Part shown: positions 8,517 to 17,301 of the stretch, piece by piece | Numbering within the stretch: position 1 is the first letter of the stretch | Layout: every line of letters starts with the position of its first letter | Origin: Neisseria dumasiana | GTDB taxonomy: Bacteria; Pseudomonadota; Gammaproteobacteria; Burkholderiales; Neisseriaceae | Reading direction: 5' to 3' | Length of the DNA stretch: 64,000 bases | Assembly: GCF_022870885.1 (NCBI RefSeq) | Contig: NZ_CP091509.1 | Location: 310,001 to 374,000, forward strand | Notes under the pieces: generated by a model | Seen by the model: only the letters and a program-made list of their open reading frames with translations | What the model was told of the DNA's origin: nothing | Database searches by the model: none | Made by a program: the position numbers and the translations under genes

Positions 8517-8562
8517 AGGCCGTCTGAAAGCGAGCCATGTAGGCTTTGCTTTCAGACGGCCT
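8517..8562. terminator. Bidirectional DUS-pair terminator
   Basis: An inverted DUS pair with a 22-bp loop lies between the convergent ends of the ArsR-type gene and the siderophore receptor gene. Confidence 0.65.
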
Positions 8563-8605
8563 GAATGATAAGGCTTAGGGCATGTTGCCGGTTGGCGTTC
8601 GAGCC

Positions 8606-10717
8606 TTAAAAGCGGTAATTCACCCGTGCCGTTACGCCGCGCGGTGCACCGGGCATGGCATCGGAACGCCAGTATTTCTGGTTGAGCAGATTGTTAACAG
8701 CCAGTGTGAAATTGAGGTTTTTGCGGTTCCAGCCTGCCAGCGCATCAACTCGGGCGAAACCGGGGATATGGGCCTCGGTGTTGTTGGCATAGTAGTAGCG
8801 TCTGCCGGTGCCGGTAACGCCGAGTTCGCCGTAGAAGTTTTGCGTGGGGGTGTAGCGCACGAACAGATTGCCGGTGATGTTGCTGGTGTTGTTCAAATGG
8901 CGGCCGACCCGCTGCGGGTTTTGCGTGTCTTCAACCACTTTGGCCTGCATGACGCCGATTGAACCGCGCAGATACCATTTGGGGGCGATTTGGCCGAGCG
9001 CACCCAGTTCAACGCCGCGCGAACGGTGCTTGCCGCTAACCGCCCAACTGTAAGGCGAATTGACGGGGTCGGGCCGGTAGCGGATGTTGTAGCGTTCGAT
9101 TTGATAAGCCGCCAAGGTGGTGCTCAGGCGGTTGTCGAGCCAAGAACTTTTGATGCCCGCTTCGTATTGTTTGGAAAATTCGGGAGAAATATTGGAATTG
9201 GCTTTTTCGTCTGCCGAACTCAACCCCAGATAAGTGCGCCCGCCCAGCGGCGAAAAGCCCTTGTTGTAGCCTGCGTAAAGGGTGTGGGCGGGAGTAAGGT
9301 TCCAAACGGCACCCAAATTGGGGCTGAACGTGTGGTTGCGGTAGCGGTGGCTGCTGTTGTCGATAAAACTGCTGTTGATTTTATAGCTGTCGTAACGGCC
9401 GCCCGCCACCAGTTTGATATCGGGGGTAACGGAAAAAATGTTTTGTACAAACAGGCCGTATGAATCGGCTTTGTGGCGGTTGTTGGTAGATAAGGGCAGC
9501 AGGCGGCCGGAAGGCGGCCACGATAACGGATTGTGCGGATCAACTTCTTTGGTAAACGTGCGCGAATAGCCCAGTTTGGGGTTGCGCTCTTCGCGCGAAA
9601 CGTCGAAGCCGACGGTTAAGTGGTTGTCGAAAAGGCCGATTTTAAAATCACCGTTGAGGGTGGTGCTGCTCGACAAAGTTTTGTTCTCGGTTTGCTGCCA
9701 TGCGTAATTGCGTTTCAGACGGCCTGTTGCTTCGTCAAGCGTGCCGCCGTAGAAATGGTCGAAATCCTGCGAAGCGCGGCGGTGGGCAAGCTGCCATTGC
9801 AGATGCCAGTTGGGGTTGAAGGCATATTCGAGGTTGGAGCGCCATATTTGCAGTTTGTCTTGTACAAAATCGTTAGGGTGGGCAAATCCTTGGCGGTGCG
9901 AAATCCCCGCTTTTTCATAAATCGTGCGCGAAGGGCTGCGGTCGGGCGTGCGGTCTGCACGATCGTAAGTATATTGGCCCGTCCACTTCAAACCATTGTC
10001 GAGTTTTAACGTAACGCTGGGGGAAAGCATGGCGTTTTTGCTGTCGATGCCCGAACGGAAAGAGTTGGCTTTACCGATTTCGCCGTTCAAGCGGACGGCA
10101 ACATTTTCGTTCAGCACTTCATTGATATCCAGATTCAGGCTGCGCGCGGCATAAGAGCCGTAAGCCGCGCCTACCGTGCGGTTTTGTTTGAAGTTGGCAT
10201 ATCTGCTGACCATGTTGATGATGCCGCCGCCGTTGGTGCGACCGTAAAGCACCGATGCAGGGCCTTTGAGAATTTCCACCCGCTCAATATTTGCCGTGCT
10301 GCGGCGCACCTGCCCGCTTTCGCGCACGCCGTCTCGGTAAATATCATTGCCGTCGGCTTGAAAACCGCGCAAAAACAGGCTTTCGCCGCGCATATCATAC
10401 GCGGCATCAATACCGGCATTGCCTTCGAGAATCGAACTCAAATCATTGGTGCCGTAGTTTTTGTTTTTTTGAATGTTAAGAATATCGATGCTTTGCGGAA
10501 TTTCTTTCACCGGCTGCCCGTTGCGGGTAGCCGCGGCTTCATCGTAATTGACGTAGCCCTTAAGGATATTGGTGTCGGATTGCCCGACAACCTGAACGGT
10601 AGGCAAAACGGCAGAATAAGTATCGGATACCCCGCCCGACGTTTCTGCGTGTAGGCCGAAAGGAAAGGTAACGAGCAGTAAAGCAGGAATAACGCGTAAA
10701 CTGATTTGGGTTGGCAT
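8606..10717 (-). CDS. TonB-dependent siderophore receptor (FhuA/FhuE class)
   Basis: An outer-membrane receptor of 703 residues. A signal peptide (MPTQISLRVIP...GLHA) is followed by a TonB-box/plug region (K-E-I-P-Q-S-I-D-I-L, L-S-S-I-L-E-G-N-A-G-I-D, R-G-F-Q-A-D-G-N-D-I-Y-R-D-G-V-R, V-E-I-L-K-G-P-A-S-V-L-Y-G-R-T-N-G-G-G-I-I-N), which is diagnostic of the ferrichrome-type siderophore receptor family. The rest is a 22-strand barrel ending in a terminal Phe (V-N-Y-R-F), as expected for BAM insertion. Start: a frame-open TTG lies four codons upstream, but the ATG at 10717 with GGA seven to eight bases before it gives a clean signal peptide. A Fur-like box upstream suggests iron repression. The siderophore cannot be assigned; no ABC importer is adjacent. 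Confidence 0.92.
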   Translation of the reverse strand: MPTQISLRVIPALLLVTFPFGLHAETSGGVSDTYSAVLPTVQVVGQSDTNILKGYVNYDEAAATRNGQPVKEIPQSIDILNIQKNKNYGTNDLSSILEGNAGIDAAYDMRGESLFLRGFQADGNDIYRDGVRESGQVRRSTANIERVEILKGPASVLYGRTNGGGIINMVSRYANFKQNRTVGAAYGSYAARSLNLDINEVLNENVAVRLNGEIGKANSFRSGIDSKNAMLSPSVTLKLDNGLKWTGQYTYDRADRTPDRSPSRTIYEKAGISHRQGFAHPNDFVQDKLQIWRSNLEYAFNPNWHLQWQLAHRRASQDFDHFYGGTLDEATGRLKRNYAWQQTENKTLSSSTTLNGDFKIGLFDNHLTVGFDVSREERNPKLGYSRTFTKEVDPHNPLSWPPSGRLLPLSTNNRHKADSYGLFVQNIFSVTPDIKLVAGGRYDSYKINSSFIDNSSHRYRNHTFSPNLGAVWNLTPAHTLYAGYNKGFSPLGGRTYLGLSSADEKANSNISPEFSKQYEAGIKSSWLDNRLSTTLAAYQIERYNIRYRPDPVNSPYSWAVSGKHRSRGVELGALGQIAPKWYLRGSIGVMQAKVVEDTQNPQRVGRHLNNTSNITGNLFVRYTPTQNFYGELGVTGTGRRYYYANNTEAHIPGFARVDALAGWNRKNLNFTLAVNNLLNQKYWRSDAMPGAPRGVTARVNYRF

Positions 10718-10781
10718 AATTTTGTCCAAATGGTTGATATTTCGGCATTATAATTTTTGCTACCTGTTCCGTAAACAATAT

Positions 10782-10796
10782 TGATAATTACTATTA
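10782..10796. promoter_or_regulatory. Probable Fur box for the siderophore receptor
   Basis: TGATAATTACTATTA matches the 7-1-7 Fur consensus TGATAATNATTATCA at 12 of 14 fixed positions and lies about 65 bp upstream of the receptor start. The rest of the 10718-11081 gap shows no gene; it becomes AT-rich towards the accessory island. Confidence 0.65.
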
Positions 10797-11081
10797 GTTA
10801 GGTGTATAAAATGCCTCGGCTTTTGCGCCTTTGGTTGCTTTAGGGTATCTTTCTTCAGCAGATGTCTTTGTAGCAACAAGGTATACGGCCTGAGCAGTCA
10901 TGCAAATAGCCCAGTTAATGATTCACATTTCCAAGCTGCAAAACCGAATCATAATCTCAGCAGCTCCCGCGCCCATATATTTATGGCCGCCGACTGACTA
11001 GAAATTTTAAATAAATTTTAAAATAGATATGTCAGATATATTACTCAAACATATGCTAATCGTTAGCACGAATAAATAAAC

Positions 11082-11539
11082 ATGATTATTGAATTTGAAG
11101 TATCAGAAAATGATAAGGAATTGATCTGCTTTTTTAAAAGAAAACGTTGGCCTGATTCCAAAATTATCAGACCTTCTCAAGCAGGAGCTGTTTTTTTTTT
11201 GCAAAAAATATGCTTGTATACGACAACTATCAACAACTCACGGATCAAGCTATTATCCTATCCGACAGAACATATCTTTTTCGTTCTGATAACCCTAAAA
11301 ATTTTGATAAAGCTGTTCGAGAAGCAAAGAAAAATAAAGTCTGCTTATCAGGAGGAAACACCCCTTCTTCAGAGCTGATCTCCATCGTTAAAGAAGCGTA
11401 TTGTTTAGGTAAATTTGTATTACGCTTGATTCATGATGATACGGCGCTTGAGTCGATGGCAAAATACACTGTGCCTATTGCCCAATTTGATAAATATTTT
11501 CTGCTGCAAGATTCTATGGAAATCAGATTTAAGGATTAG
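11082..11539 (+). pseudogene. Small gene interrupted at a T10 tract (frameshifted or phase-variable)
   Basis: Two overlapping frames join into one protein of about 151 residues if the T10 run at 11191-11200 gains one T (or loses two). The first frame gives MIIEFEVSENDKEL...SQAGAVFF, the second continues F-A-K-N-M-L-V-Y-D-N-Y-Q to ...SMEIRFKD. As written, the first frame runs on as low-complexity sequence to a stop at 11378, and the second could start at the ATG at 11210. The protein is not recognised; it looks soluble and has no signal. Homopolymer tracts of this length drive ON/OFF switching in Neisseria, but a sequencing error or a dead gene are equally possible. No ribosome-binding site is visible before 11082. 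Confidence 0.5.
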
Positions 11540-11584
11540 AAGAAACGGCAAGCGTAGGTTTGCTTGAAAACCCAACAAGTTTGA

Positions 11585-11926
11585 GGCCGTCTGAAATATC
11601 GTGTTTCCGCACAACCTACGATTGCTGATACTGATGGTTTTATCGATGTTGGCCGTATACCGAGAATGGCTCAAAATATAGATAATCAAGTATTTGAAGC
11701 ACAGGTATTCCCCAGCGAAACCGTACAGCCGATGCACTTAGGCAAGCATTCTGCTCAGGAGATGGAGGAGACAGAAGGGGTTTTTGCTAATACTGTCAGA
11801 GGCTTTATGGGAGCGGTCATTTCAGATACAGAGGTAGAGATATTCGTTTTAGATAGATATACACAAAAAATGTTGCCATTTGATTTATGGTTCAAATGGC
11901 AACATTTAACATTTATTTTTTTTTGA
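11585..11926 (+). pseudogene. Remnant open frame, possible 3' end of a lost gene
   Basis: The frame is open from a DUS (read as G-R-L-K-Y) and encodes R-V-S-A-Q-P-T-I-A-D-T-D-G-F-I-D-V-G-R-I-P-R-M before the first ATG at 11666, then 86 more residues. The upstream part reads like real protein, so the gene may be missing its 5' end. The last residues (W-F-K-W-Q-H-L-T-F-I-F-F) come from an AT-rich stretch and look non-native. I do not recognise the family. Confidence 0.35.
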
Positions 11927-11932
11927 AAAAAT

Positions 11933-12175
11933 ATGAAAATACTTATTTTTACCATAACTGTAATGGTGGTTTTGTCATGGCTGAAAAATACTAAATTAGT
12001 AAATATTATAGGATATAAAAATAATCTATATATTTTATTGCATTTGGTATTTTTATCTTGGTTTGCCTATGAAATACAAGAATCACAACTTACAACGAAT
12101 GAATTATTATTTTTTATTTTTTATATTTTGTTTTTATTAATTTTTTTATATAAGATCACTAAACTGATAAAGTAA
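11933..12175 (+). CDS. Small hydrophobic protein, three predicted membrane segments
   Basis: 80 residues, strongly AT-rich. Hydrophobic segments lie at about 3-16, 31-46 and 58-77, and the tail is Lys-rich. It starts seven bases after the preceding remnant; no clear ribosome-binding site. Function is unknown. The size and setting resemble orphan membrane immunity or holin-like proteins, but nothing in the sequence proves that. The 12176-12433 gap has no gene; a degenerate GGATA..TATCC hairpin lies near 12185. Confidence 0.45.
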   Translation: MKILIFTITVMVVLSWLKNTKLVNIIGYKNNLYILLHLVFLSWFAYEIQESQLTTNELLFFIFYILFLLIFLYKITKLIK

Positions 12176-12433
12176 ACAAGTCTAGGTAGGATATTTGTAT
12201 CCGAGAGAATAGTTTAGTTACGAAGATCCCCAATAATCATGGCAATTTATTAATATCAGCTTCAAAAACACGGCTTGAGGTCATTATTCGTACTTTCAAA
12301 ATATAAGCCAAAAACACAAAGGCCATGCTTTTGTGGTAATAGATATTTATAAATTTCAATAGGTTAAATGTGATGTAAGAGGTATGAATTTATCTATCTC
12401 TTACATTTATTTAAAGAGAAAAAAGGCAGGATA

Positions 12434-12874
12434 ATGTTTTTTGAAGTGGTATGCCTCAACAGCAATCCAAACATCGGGCTGTTGAAAAAACTACGTTTTT
12501 ATCGTGAAATCCAGCATTCTGATCGCGTGCATTATCGAAAAACGGTTAATCAGCAAGACGATCTTCTACAACCCTGTTTTATCACTCCCGAGGGTGTGAT
12601 AACGCACCAAAATAACCCGCGCGTGTTTAACCTATACGCAAAACAGGCATTACACAATAAATGCCCGTTTAAATCTGCTGAATGGCTTTCCAATGAAATA
12701 CGCAACGTGTTGTTGCACTTGGCGGAAAATCATCAGCCTGTATCATTTGCCTATGCAGAAATGTTCGAACACCTGCCCGAAGTCAGCATTTTGGCAGGCA
12801 ATATGCGGCAACAGGATTTTTATATTGATTTCGGCAAACGCTATGTTATTACTTCACATAGCAAGCAAATATAG
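12434..12874 (+). CDS. Hypothetical protein, 146 aa
   Basis: A soluble protein beginning MFFEVVCLNSNPNIGLLKKL, with no signal peptide or membrane segment. A GGCAGGATA ribosome-binding region precedes the ATG. I do not recognise the family. It is followed after 17 bp by another small gene in the same direction, and both have normal coding composition, so an operon of orphan genes is likely. Such runs of 100-150-residue genes are often orphan immunity genes of polymorphic toxin systems in Neisseria; here no toxin gene is visible, so this is only a hypothesis. Confidence 0.6.
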   Translation: MFFEVVCLNSNPNIGLLKKLRFYREIQHSDRVHYRKTVNQQDDLLQPCFITPEGVITHQNNPRVFNLYAKQALHNKCPFKSAEWLSNEIRNVLLHLAENHQPVSFAYAEMFEHLPEVSILAGNMRQQDFYIDFGKRYVITSHSKQI

Positions 12875-12891
12875 ATTGGATTGAAAACCTG

Positions 12892-13284
12892 ATGTCTTTC
12901 GGCTACTTAATCATCACGAAAAATCCTTGCTCTGTTCTAACTCAAACAAGGGGTGAATCTTTTTCTTTGATTGAAGAAAAGCCCAGCTTGAATATTTATT
13001 TCCGATTTAATGAAAGCCATTTCTACACGCGGCGTATTGATGAAAGAGAAGCTGTTATTACAGATAAGGGCATGGATTTTTTCCGGTGTGTTTACAAAGC
13101 CAATCAGGGCAGGTTTTTGTTTGCCGATATTTTATTGCTGAACCGCGAGGATGTAGCAGACTTTGCAAAAATAGCTTTGAAACAGTTGGCTGAGAAAAGT
13201 GTAAAGGTGATTCAGGCTGAAGAAGGCTTGAAAATCAATTTGCGTCAGGCCTATTTTATAGAAGTTAATGATGTGGGCGGTTAG
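12892..13284 (+). CDS. Hypothetical protein, 130 aa
   Basis: Starts MSFGYLIITKNPCSVLTQTRG; soluble, alternating strand-helix character, no catalytic motif that I can name. It lies 17 bp after the 146-residue gene and 27 bp before the next small gene, so the three are probably co-transcribed. An upstream ribosome-binding site is weak (GGATTGAAAACCTG), which fits translational coupling. Confidence 0.6.
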   Translation: MSFGYLIITKNPCSVLTQTRGESFSLIEEKPSLNIYFRFNESHFYTRRIDEREAVITDKGMDFFRCVYKANQGRFLFADILLLNREDVADFAKIALKQLAEKSVKVIQAEEGLKINLRQAYFIEVNDVGG

Positions 13285-13311
13285 TTATTTGTTTGGATTG
13301 GAAATGGAACT

Positions 13312-13626
13312 GTGAAAACTTTTGAGAAAGTTTGGCAAAGCGAATATGAAGGCATAAAAATCGAAGTGTGCAATTTTTGGAACTTGGAGCGCATGGGTGA
13401 AACGGTTTGCATTAACGGCCAAACGGTTTACAGGCGCGATGTTCCGATCGGTTCTATCAAACTTTCTTCTATGATGGGGCAATGGCTTGAGTTTGAAGAA
13501 AACGGTGTCCGTATTACCGTCAAAATCGGCAGTGCGTGGCATTTGTGCGGGATGGCCTGCCAGATTCTGATTAACGGCAGGTATCACGGCGGCAACCGTA
13601 TTGTTTTGTTTGCGAAAAAATCTTAA
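13312..13626 (+). CDS. Hypothetical protein, 104 aa, GTG start
   Basis: Begins at GTG (V/M-K-T-F-E-K-V-W-Q-S-E-Y-E-G-I-K-I-E-V), with GGAAATGGAACT as ribosome-binding region. The protein is predicted mostly beta-strand with regularly spaced strands (G-E-T-V-C-I-N-G-Q-T-V, V-R-I-T-V-K-I-G-S, C-Q-I-L-I-N-G), which suggests a small beta-sandwich. Not recognised. It is last of the three-gene set and ends before a DUS-pair terminator. Confidence 0.6.
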   Translation: MKTFEKVWQSEYEGIKIEVCNFWNLERMGETVCINGQTVYRRDVPIGSIKLSSMMGQWLEFEENGVRITVKIGSAWHLCGMACQILINGRYHGGNRIVLFAKKS

Positions 13627-13633
13627 TCCGATC

Positions 13634-13676
13634 ATAACGGAGCCGTCTGAAAAATCTTTTCAGACGGCCCCGTTAT
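13634..13676. terminator. DUS-pair terminator with extended stem
   Basis: ATAACGGAGCCGTCTGAAAA pairs with the inverted copy ending CCGTTAT, with one mismatch and a short loop. It separates the accessory genes from the convergent transaldolase gene; a further single DUS lies next to the transaldolase stop. Confidence 0.7.
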
Positions 13677-13714
13677 AATTGAATCTTCCGAATCTTTAAT
13701 ACTTTCAGACGGCC

Positions 13715-14770
13715 TTATGCCAACGGTTCCAGCAGTTTTTCAAATGCGTCTTCAAACTGTTTCAAACCGTCTTCCTGCAAGCGGGTGGCGAGAGCTTCTA
13801 CGTCGATGCCCAGTTTTTCCACTTCGGCCAGTTGCGCCGCTGCTTCCGCAGTGCCTTCGGTAAGGGTCGGTTTGGCCGTGCCGTGGTCGATAAAGGCTTT
13901 TAAGGTGGCATCGGGCACGGTGTTGACGGTGTTGGGGCCGATTAAGCTGTCCACATACAATGTGTCGGGGTAAGCGGGGTTTTTCACGCCGGTGGATGCC
14001 CACAAAAGCTGCACGGGGTTGGCACCTTGTGCTTTCAGTGCGGCAAACGGTTCGCCGCCGAAGAAATCCTGCCAATCCTGATAAGCGGCTTTGGCGAGCG
14101 CAATGGCGGTTTTGCCTTGCAGATGTTCGGGCAGGGTGGCATCCAGCGCGTTGTCGATACGCGAAATAAAGAAGCTGGCCACTACTTGGATATGGTCAAC
14201 CGGCTTGCCTGCTTTCAGACGGCCTTCAATGCCTTTCACATAGGCTGCATAGGCTTTCAGGGTTTGTTTGCGCGAGAACAGCAGGGTCAGGTTGATGCTG
14301 ATGCCGTCTGAAACCAACTGCTCCAATGCGGCTACGCCTGCATCGGTGGTGGGCACTTTGATCATTACGTTGGGGCGGTTGATGGCGGCATGCAGGCGTT
14401 TGGCTTCGGCTACCGTGCCTTCTGCATCGTGCGATAAGTCGGGGGCAACTTCGAGGCTGACAAAACCGGTTTTGCCGCCGCTTTGTTCAAATTCGGGCAG
14501 GCACACGTCGCAAGCGGCCTGCACGTCGGCAATGGCGAGGGTTTCGTAGCGTTGTTTGGGGGTGAGGTCTTGTTGTTTGAGCGCGGCAATTTCGTCTGCA
14601 TACAGGGGGTCGCCCGCAAAGGCTTTTTGGAAGATGGCGGGGTTGGAGGTGACGCCGCATACGCCTTTTTGCAGCATTTCGGCCAGCTCGCCGCTTTGAA
14701 TCAGCGAGCGCGATAAGTTGTCGAGCCAGATTTGTTGGCCTAATGCTTTAACGTCCGATAAAATAGTCAT
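13715..14770 (-). CDS. tal: Transaldolase
   Basis: 351 residues. It transfers a dihydroxyacetone unit between sedoheptulose-7-phosphate and glyceraldehyde-3-phosphate in the non-oxidative pentose phosphate pathway (cytosol). The Schiff-base Lys is Lys138 in [10 protein letters not shown]; the S-N-P motif (G-V-T-S-N-P-A-I-F) lies near residue 40 and the S-F-F-I-S-R-I-D block near 200. The length fits the longer transaldolase type. Its stop codon lies directly against a DUS. It is divergent from kdsD. Confidence 0.96.
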   Translation of the reverse strand: MTILSDVKALGQQIWLDNLSRSLIQSGELAEMLQKGVCGVTSNPAIFQKAFAGDPLYADEIAALKQQDLTPKQRYETLAIADVQAACDVCLPEFEQSGGKTGFVSLEVAPDLSHDAEGTVAEAKRLHAAINRPNVMIKVPTTDAGVAALEQLVSDGISINLTLLFSRKQTLKAYAAYVKGIEGRLKAGKPVDHIQVVASFFISRIDNALDATLPEHLQGKTAIALAKAAYQDWQDFFGGEPFAALKAQGANPVQLLWASTGVKNPAYPDTLYVDSLIGPNTVNTVPDATLKAFIDHGTAKPTLTEGTAEAAAQLAEVEKLGIDVEALATRLQEDGLKQFEDAFEKLLEPLA

Positions 14771-14853
14771 CTCTGAAATCCTTGTTATTTATACTAAAGT
14801 GCAAATCCTAACCCGAATCGGTGGGTTTGGATAGCCCCACGGGAAAACAAAAC

Positions 14854-15828
14854 ATGTCGAATCAAGCACAATATCTGCATTGGGCGCGCGACGTATTGCG
14901 CATTGAAGCCGAAAGTCTGAACGAAATTTCCGCCGAACTTGACAGCAGTTTCGCCGAAGCTGCCGAAACCATTTTGCATTGCCAAGGCCGTGTGGTGATT
15001 ATGGGCATGGGCAAATCGGGGCATATCGGGCGCAAGATGGCCGCTACCATGGCTTCTACCGGCACGCCGGCTTTTTTTGTGCACCCCGCCGAAGCCGCGC
15101 ACGGCGATTTGGGTATGATTGTCGACGGCGATGTGGTGCTGGCGATTTCCAATTCGGGAGAAAGCGACGAAATCACCGCCATTATTCCCGCCCTCAAACG
15201 TAAAAACATCACGCTCATCTGCATCACCGCCAAACCCCGCTCCACCATGGCGCGCCATGCCGATATCCACATTACCGCCTCCGTATCGCACGAAGCCTGC
15301 CCGCTCGGTTTGGCACCCACTTCCAGCACCACGGCCGTGATGGCTTTGGGCGACGCTCTGGCCGTGGTGTTGCTTAAAGCACGCGAGTTCACGCCCGACG
15401 ACTTTGCCCTCAGCCACCCCGCCGGCAGCCTCGGCAAACGGCTGCTGCTGCGCGTGTCCGACATCATGCACAGCGGCGAATCGCTGCCTGCTGTGACCGA
15501 CGGCACGTTGCTGAAAGACGCCATCGTGCGTATGAGTGAAAAAGGCTTGGGCATGTTGGCCGTTACCGATGAAGAAGGCCGTCTGAAAGGCGTATTTACC
15601 GATGGCGACCTGCGCCGCCTGTTCCAGCAGCGCGACAACTTCGCGGGTTTGACGGTAAACGACATCATGCACGCCAACCCCAAAACCATCACTGCCGACA
15701 AACTCGCCACCGAAGCCTTGAAACACATGCAGCAACACCACATCAACGGCCTGTTGGTGGTGAAGGAAGGCGATGTTTTGGTCGGTGCGCTGAATATGCA
15801 CGATATGTTGAAAGCAAGGATTGTATAG
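14854..15828 (+). CDS. kdsD: D-arabinose 5-phosphate isomerase
   Basis: 324 residues. It converts ribulose-5-phosphate to arabinose-5-phosphate, the first step of Kdo synthesis. The SIS domain (about 35-170) has G-M-G-K-S-G-H-I-G-R-K and S-N-S-G-E-S-D-E. Two CBS domains follow (about 200-320: D-I-M-H-S-G-E and D-I-M-H-A-N-P). The start is the ATG giving MSNQAQYLHW; an in-frame GTG eleven codons earlier has no ribosome-binding site. It heads the kdsD-kdsC-lptCAB cluster, here interrupted by a NERD gene. Confidence 0.96.
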   Translation: MSNQAQYLHWARDVLRIEAESLNEISAELDSSFAEAAETILHCQGRVVIMGMGKSGHIGRKMAATMASTGTPAFFVHPAEAAHGDLGMIVDGDVVLAISNSGESDEITAIIPALKRKNITLICITAKPRSTMARHADIHITASVSHEACPLGLAPTSSTTAVMALGDALAVVLLKAREFTPDDFALSHPAGSLGKRLLLRVSDIMHSGESLPAVTDGTLLKDAIVRMSEKGLGMLAVTDEEGRLKGVFTDGDLRRLFQQRDNFAGLTVNDIMHANPKTITADKLATEALKHMQQHHINGLLVVKEGDVLVGALNMHDMLKARIV

Positions 15829-15895
15829 TTACATTATTAATTTAAATAACTTGTATCATAAATTTAAATATTAAAGTTTTAAGGGGACTTACTTT

Positions 15896-16552
15896 ATGGA
15901 AAATATGATTATTAACGCCTTTTTTGGCGGATTGGGGAGCGCAATTCAGGCTGTTTGGTGGGTTATTCCGTTTTTATTGTTATTGGCTTTTTTAAAAAGC
16001 CCATTATTTAAAGGCTGGTTTGGCGAAAAAATTGTCCGGAGCCGATTGGATAATCATCTCGATGAAAGCCTTTACCGTCCTTATCATGACCTGATCATTC
16101 CTTTTAACGGAACAAGCACGCAAATTGACCATGTTTACGTTTCACCTTATGGTATTTTTGTAGTAGAAACAAAAAATTATTCAGGCTGGATTTTTGGCAG
16201 CGCGCGCCAAGCAAAATGGACCCAAGTTGTTTATAAAAAGAAAAGCTCGTTTCAAAACCCTTTGCGTCAGAATTATGCGCATATTAAGGCTTTGTCGGAG
16301 CTACTGGATTTACCTGAACAGAAATTTCATTCGGTTATCGTATTTTTAGGCGGGTGTGAATTTAAAACCGACATGCCACCTAATGTGTGCTATCCCGGTC
16401 AGGCTCAAATGTATATAGAAGGTTTTCAGACGGCCATATTAAACCAACAAGAGTTAGATAGGGTTTGTGGGATTTTAGAAAGCCAAAAATATTCGGCAAC
16501 ATATGAAAGCCGCAAAGCACATGTGCGCGATATTAAAAGAAAATACGGTTGA
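15896..16552 (+). CDS. Membrane-anchored NERD-domain protein
   Basis: 218 residues. An N-terminal hydrophobic segment (about 14-35) is followed by a nuclease-related domain. The PD-(D/E)xK-like core is visible: Asp78 in T-Q-I-D-H-V-Y-V-S-P-Y-G and Glu91-x-Lys93 in V-V-E-T-K-N-Y-S-G. NERD proteins are putative nucleases found in defence, stress and plasmid contexts; their targets are unknown. The ribosome-binding site AAGGGGA is strong. The gene is clearly AT-richer than kdsD and kdsC, and it splits a cluster that is usually contiguous, which suggests insertion. A DUS within the gene encodes G-F-Q-T-A-I, so it has been in a Neisseria background for some time or was acquired from one. Confidence 0.85.
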   Translation: MENMIINAFFGGLGSAIQAVWWVIPFLLLLAFLKSPLFKGWFGEKIVRSRLDNHLDESLYRPYHDLIIPFNGTSTQIDHVYVSPYGIFVVETKNYSGWIFGSARQAKWTQVVYKKKSSFQNPLRQNYAHIKALSELLDLPEQKFHSVIVFLGGCEFKTDMPPNVCYPGQAQMYIEGFQTAILNQQELDRVCGILESQKYSATYESRKAHVRDIKRKYG

Positions 16553-16764
16553 AGCTGTTTGAAATATTTGTTTAGCCTGCTACTGAATTTGACATCTTTT
16601 AAAACAAAGAGTGCTGAAAAATAAAGTAAATAACAGCTTCGTTTCATACAGATGGATAGCATGGTTTGCACTGTTTACATTTTCAGACGGCTCTTAAACC
16701 CGATGGTGCTACAATAACCGCTTCAGGCCGTCTGAAAACCACAGCTATTTAAAAGAAACCCGAT

Positions 16765-17301
16765 ATGCACAACCTTACCCCCGAAATCCAAGCCCGTGCC
16801 GCCAAAATCAAACTGTTGATTATGGACGTGGACGGCGTGCTGACCGACGGACGCATTTTTATCCGCGACAACGGCGAAGAAATCAAATCGTTCCACACGC
16901 TCGACGGCCACGGTTTGAAAATGCTTCAGGCCGGCGGCGTTCAGACGGCCATTATTACCGGCCGCGACGCACCATCGGTGGGCGTGCGTGTCCAACAGCT
17001 CGGCATCAACCACTACTATAAAGGCATACACGACAAACGCGCCGCCTATGCTGATTTGCGCGAAAAAGCGGGCGTAGAAGAACACGAGTGCGCCTTTATC
17101 GGCGACGACGTGGTCGATCTGCCCGTGATGGTGCGCTGCGGCCTGCCCGTAGCCGTGCCCGAAGCACATTGGTTTACCTTGCAGCATGCCGCTTACGTTA
17201 CCCGAAAAAGCGCAGGCAACGGTGCGGTGCGCGAATTGTGCGACCTGATTATGCAGGCTCAAGGCACGTTGGAGGCGGCGTTACAGGAGTATGTGAAATG
17301 A
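16765..17301 (+). CDS. kdsC: Kdo-8-phosphate phosphatase
   Basis: 178 residues, HAD superfamily C0 type. It dephosphorylates Kdo-8-phosphate to Kdo. Motif I is M-D-V-D-G-V-L-T-D-G (Asp21, Asp23), motif II I-I-T-G-R, motif III/IV K-R-A-A-Y and I-G-D-D-V-V-D-L. The length is standard. A DUS lies about 30 bp upstream of the start. The stop overlaps the lptC start (ATGA), so translation is coupled. Confidence 0.96.
   Translation: MHNLTPEIQARAAKIKLLIMDVDGVLTDGRIFIRDNGEEIKSFHTLDGHGLKMLQAGGVQTAIITGRDAPSVGVRVQQLGINHYYKGIHDKRAAYADLREKAGVEEHECAFIGDDVVDLPVMVRCGLPVAVPEAHWFTLQHAAYVTRKSAGNGAVRELCDLIMQAQGTLEAALQEYVK

Noticed and set aside
14794..15801. 335-codon frame opposite kdsD
   Set aside because: Antisense shadow; the plus-strand kdsD has clear SIS and CBS motifs.
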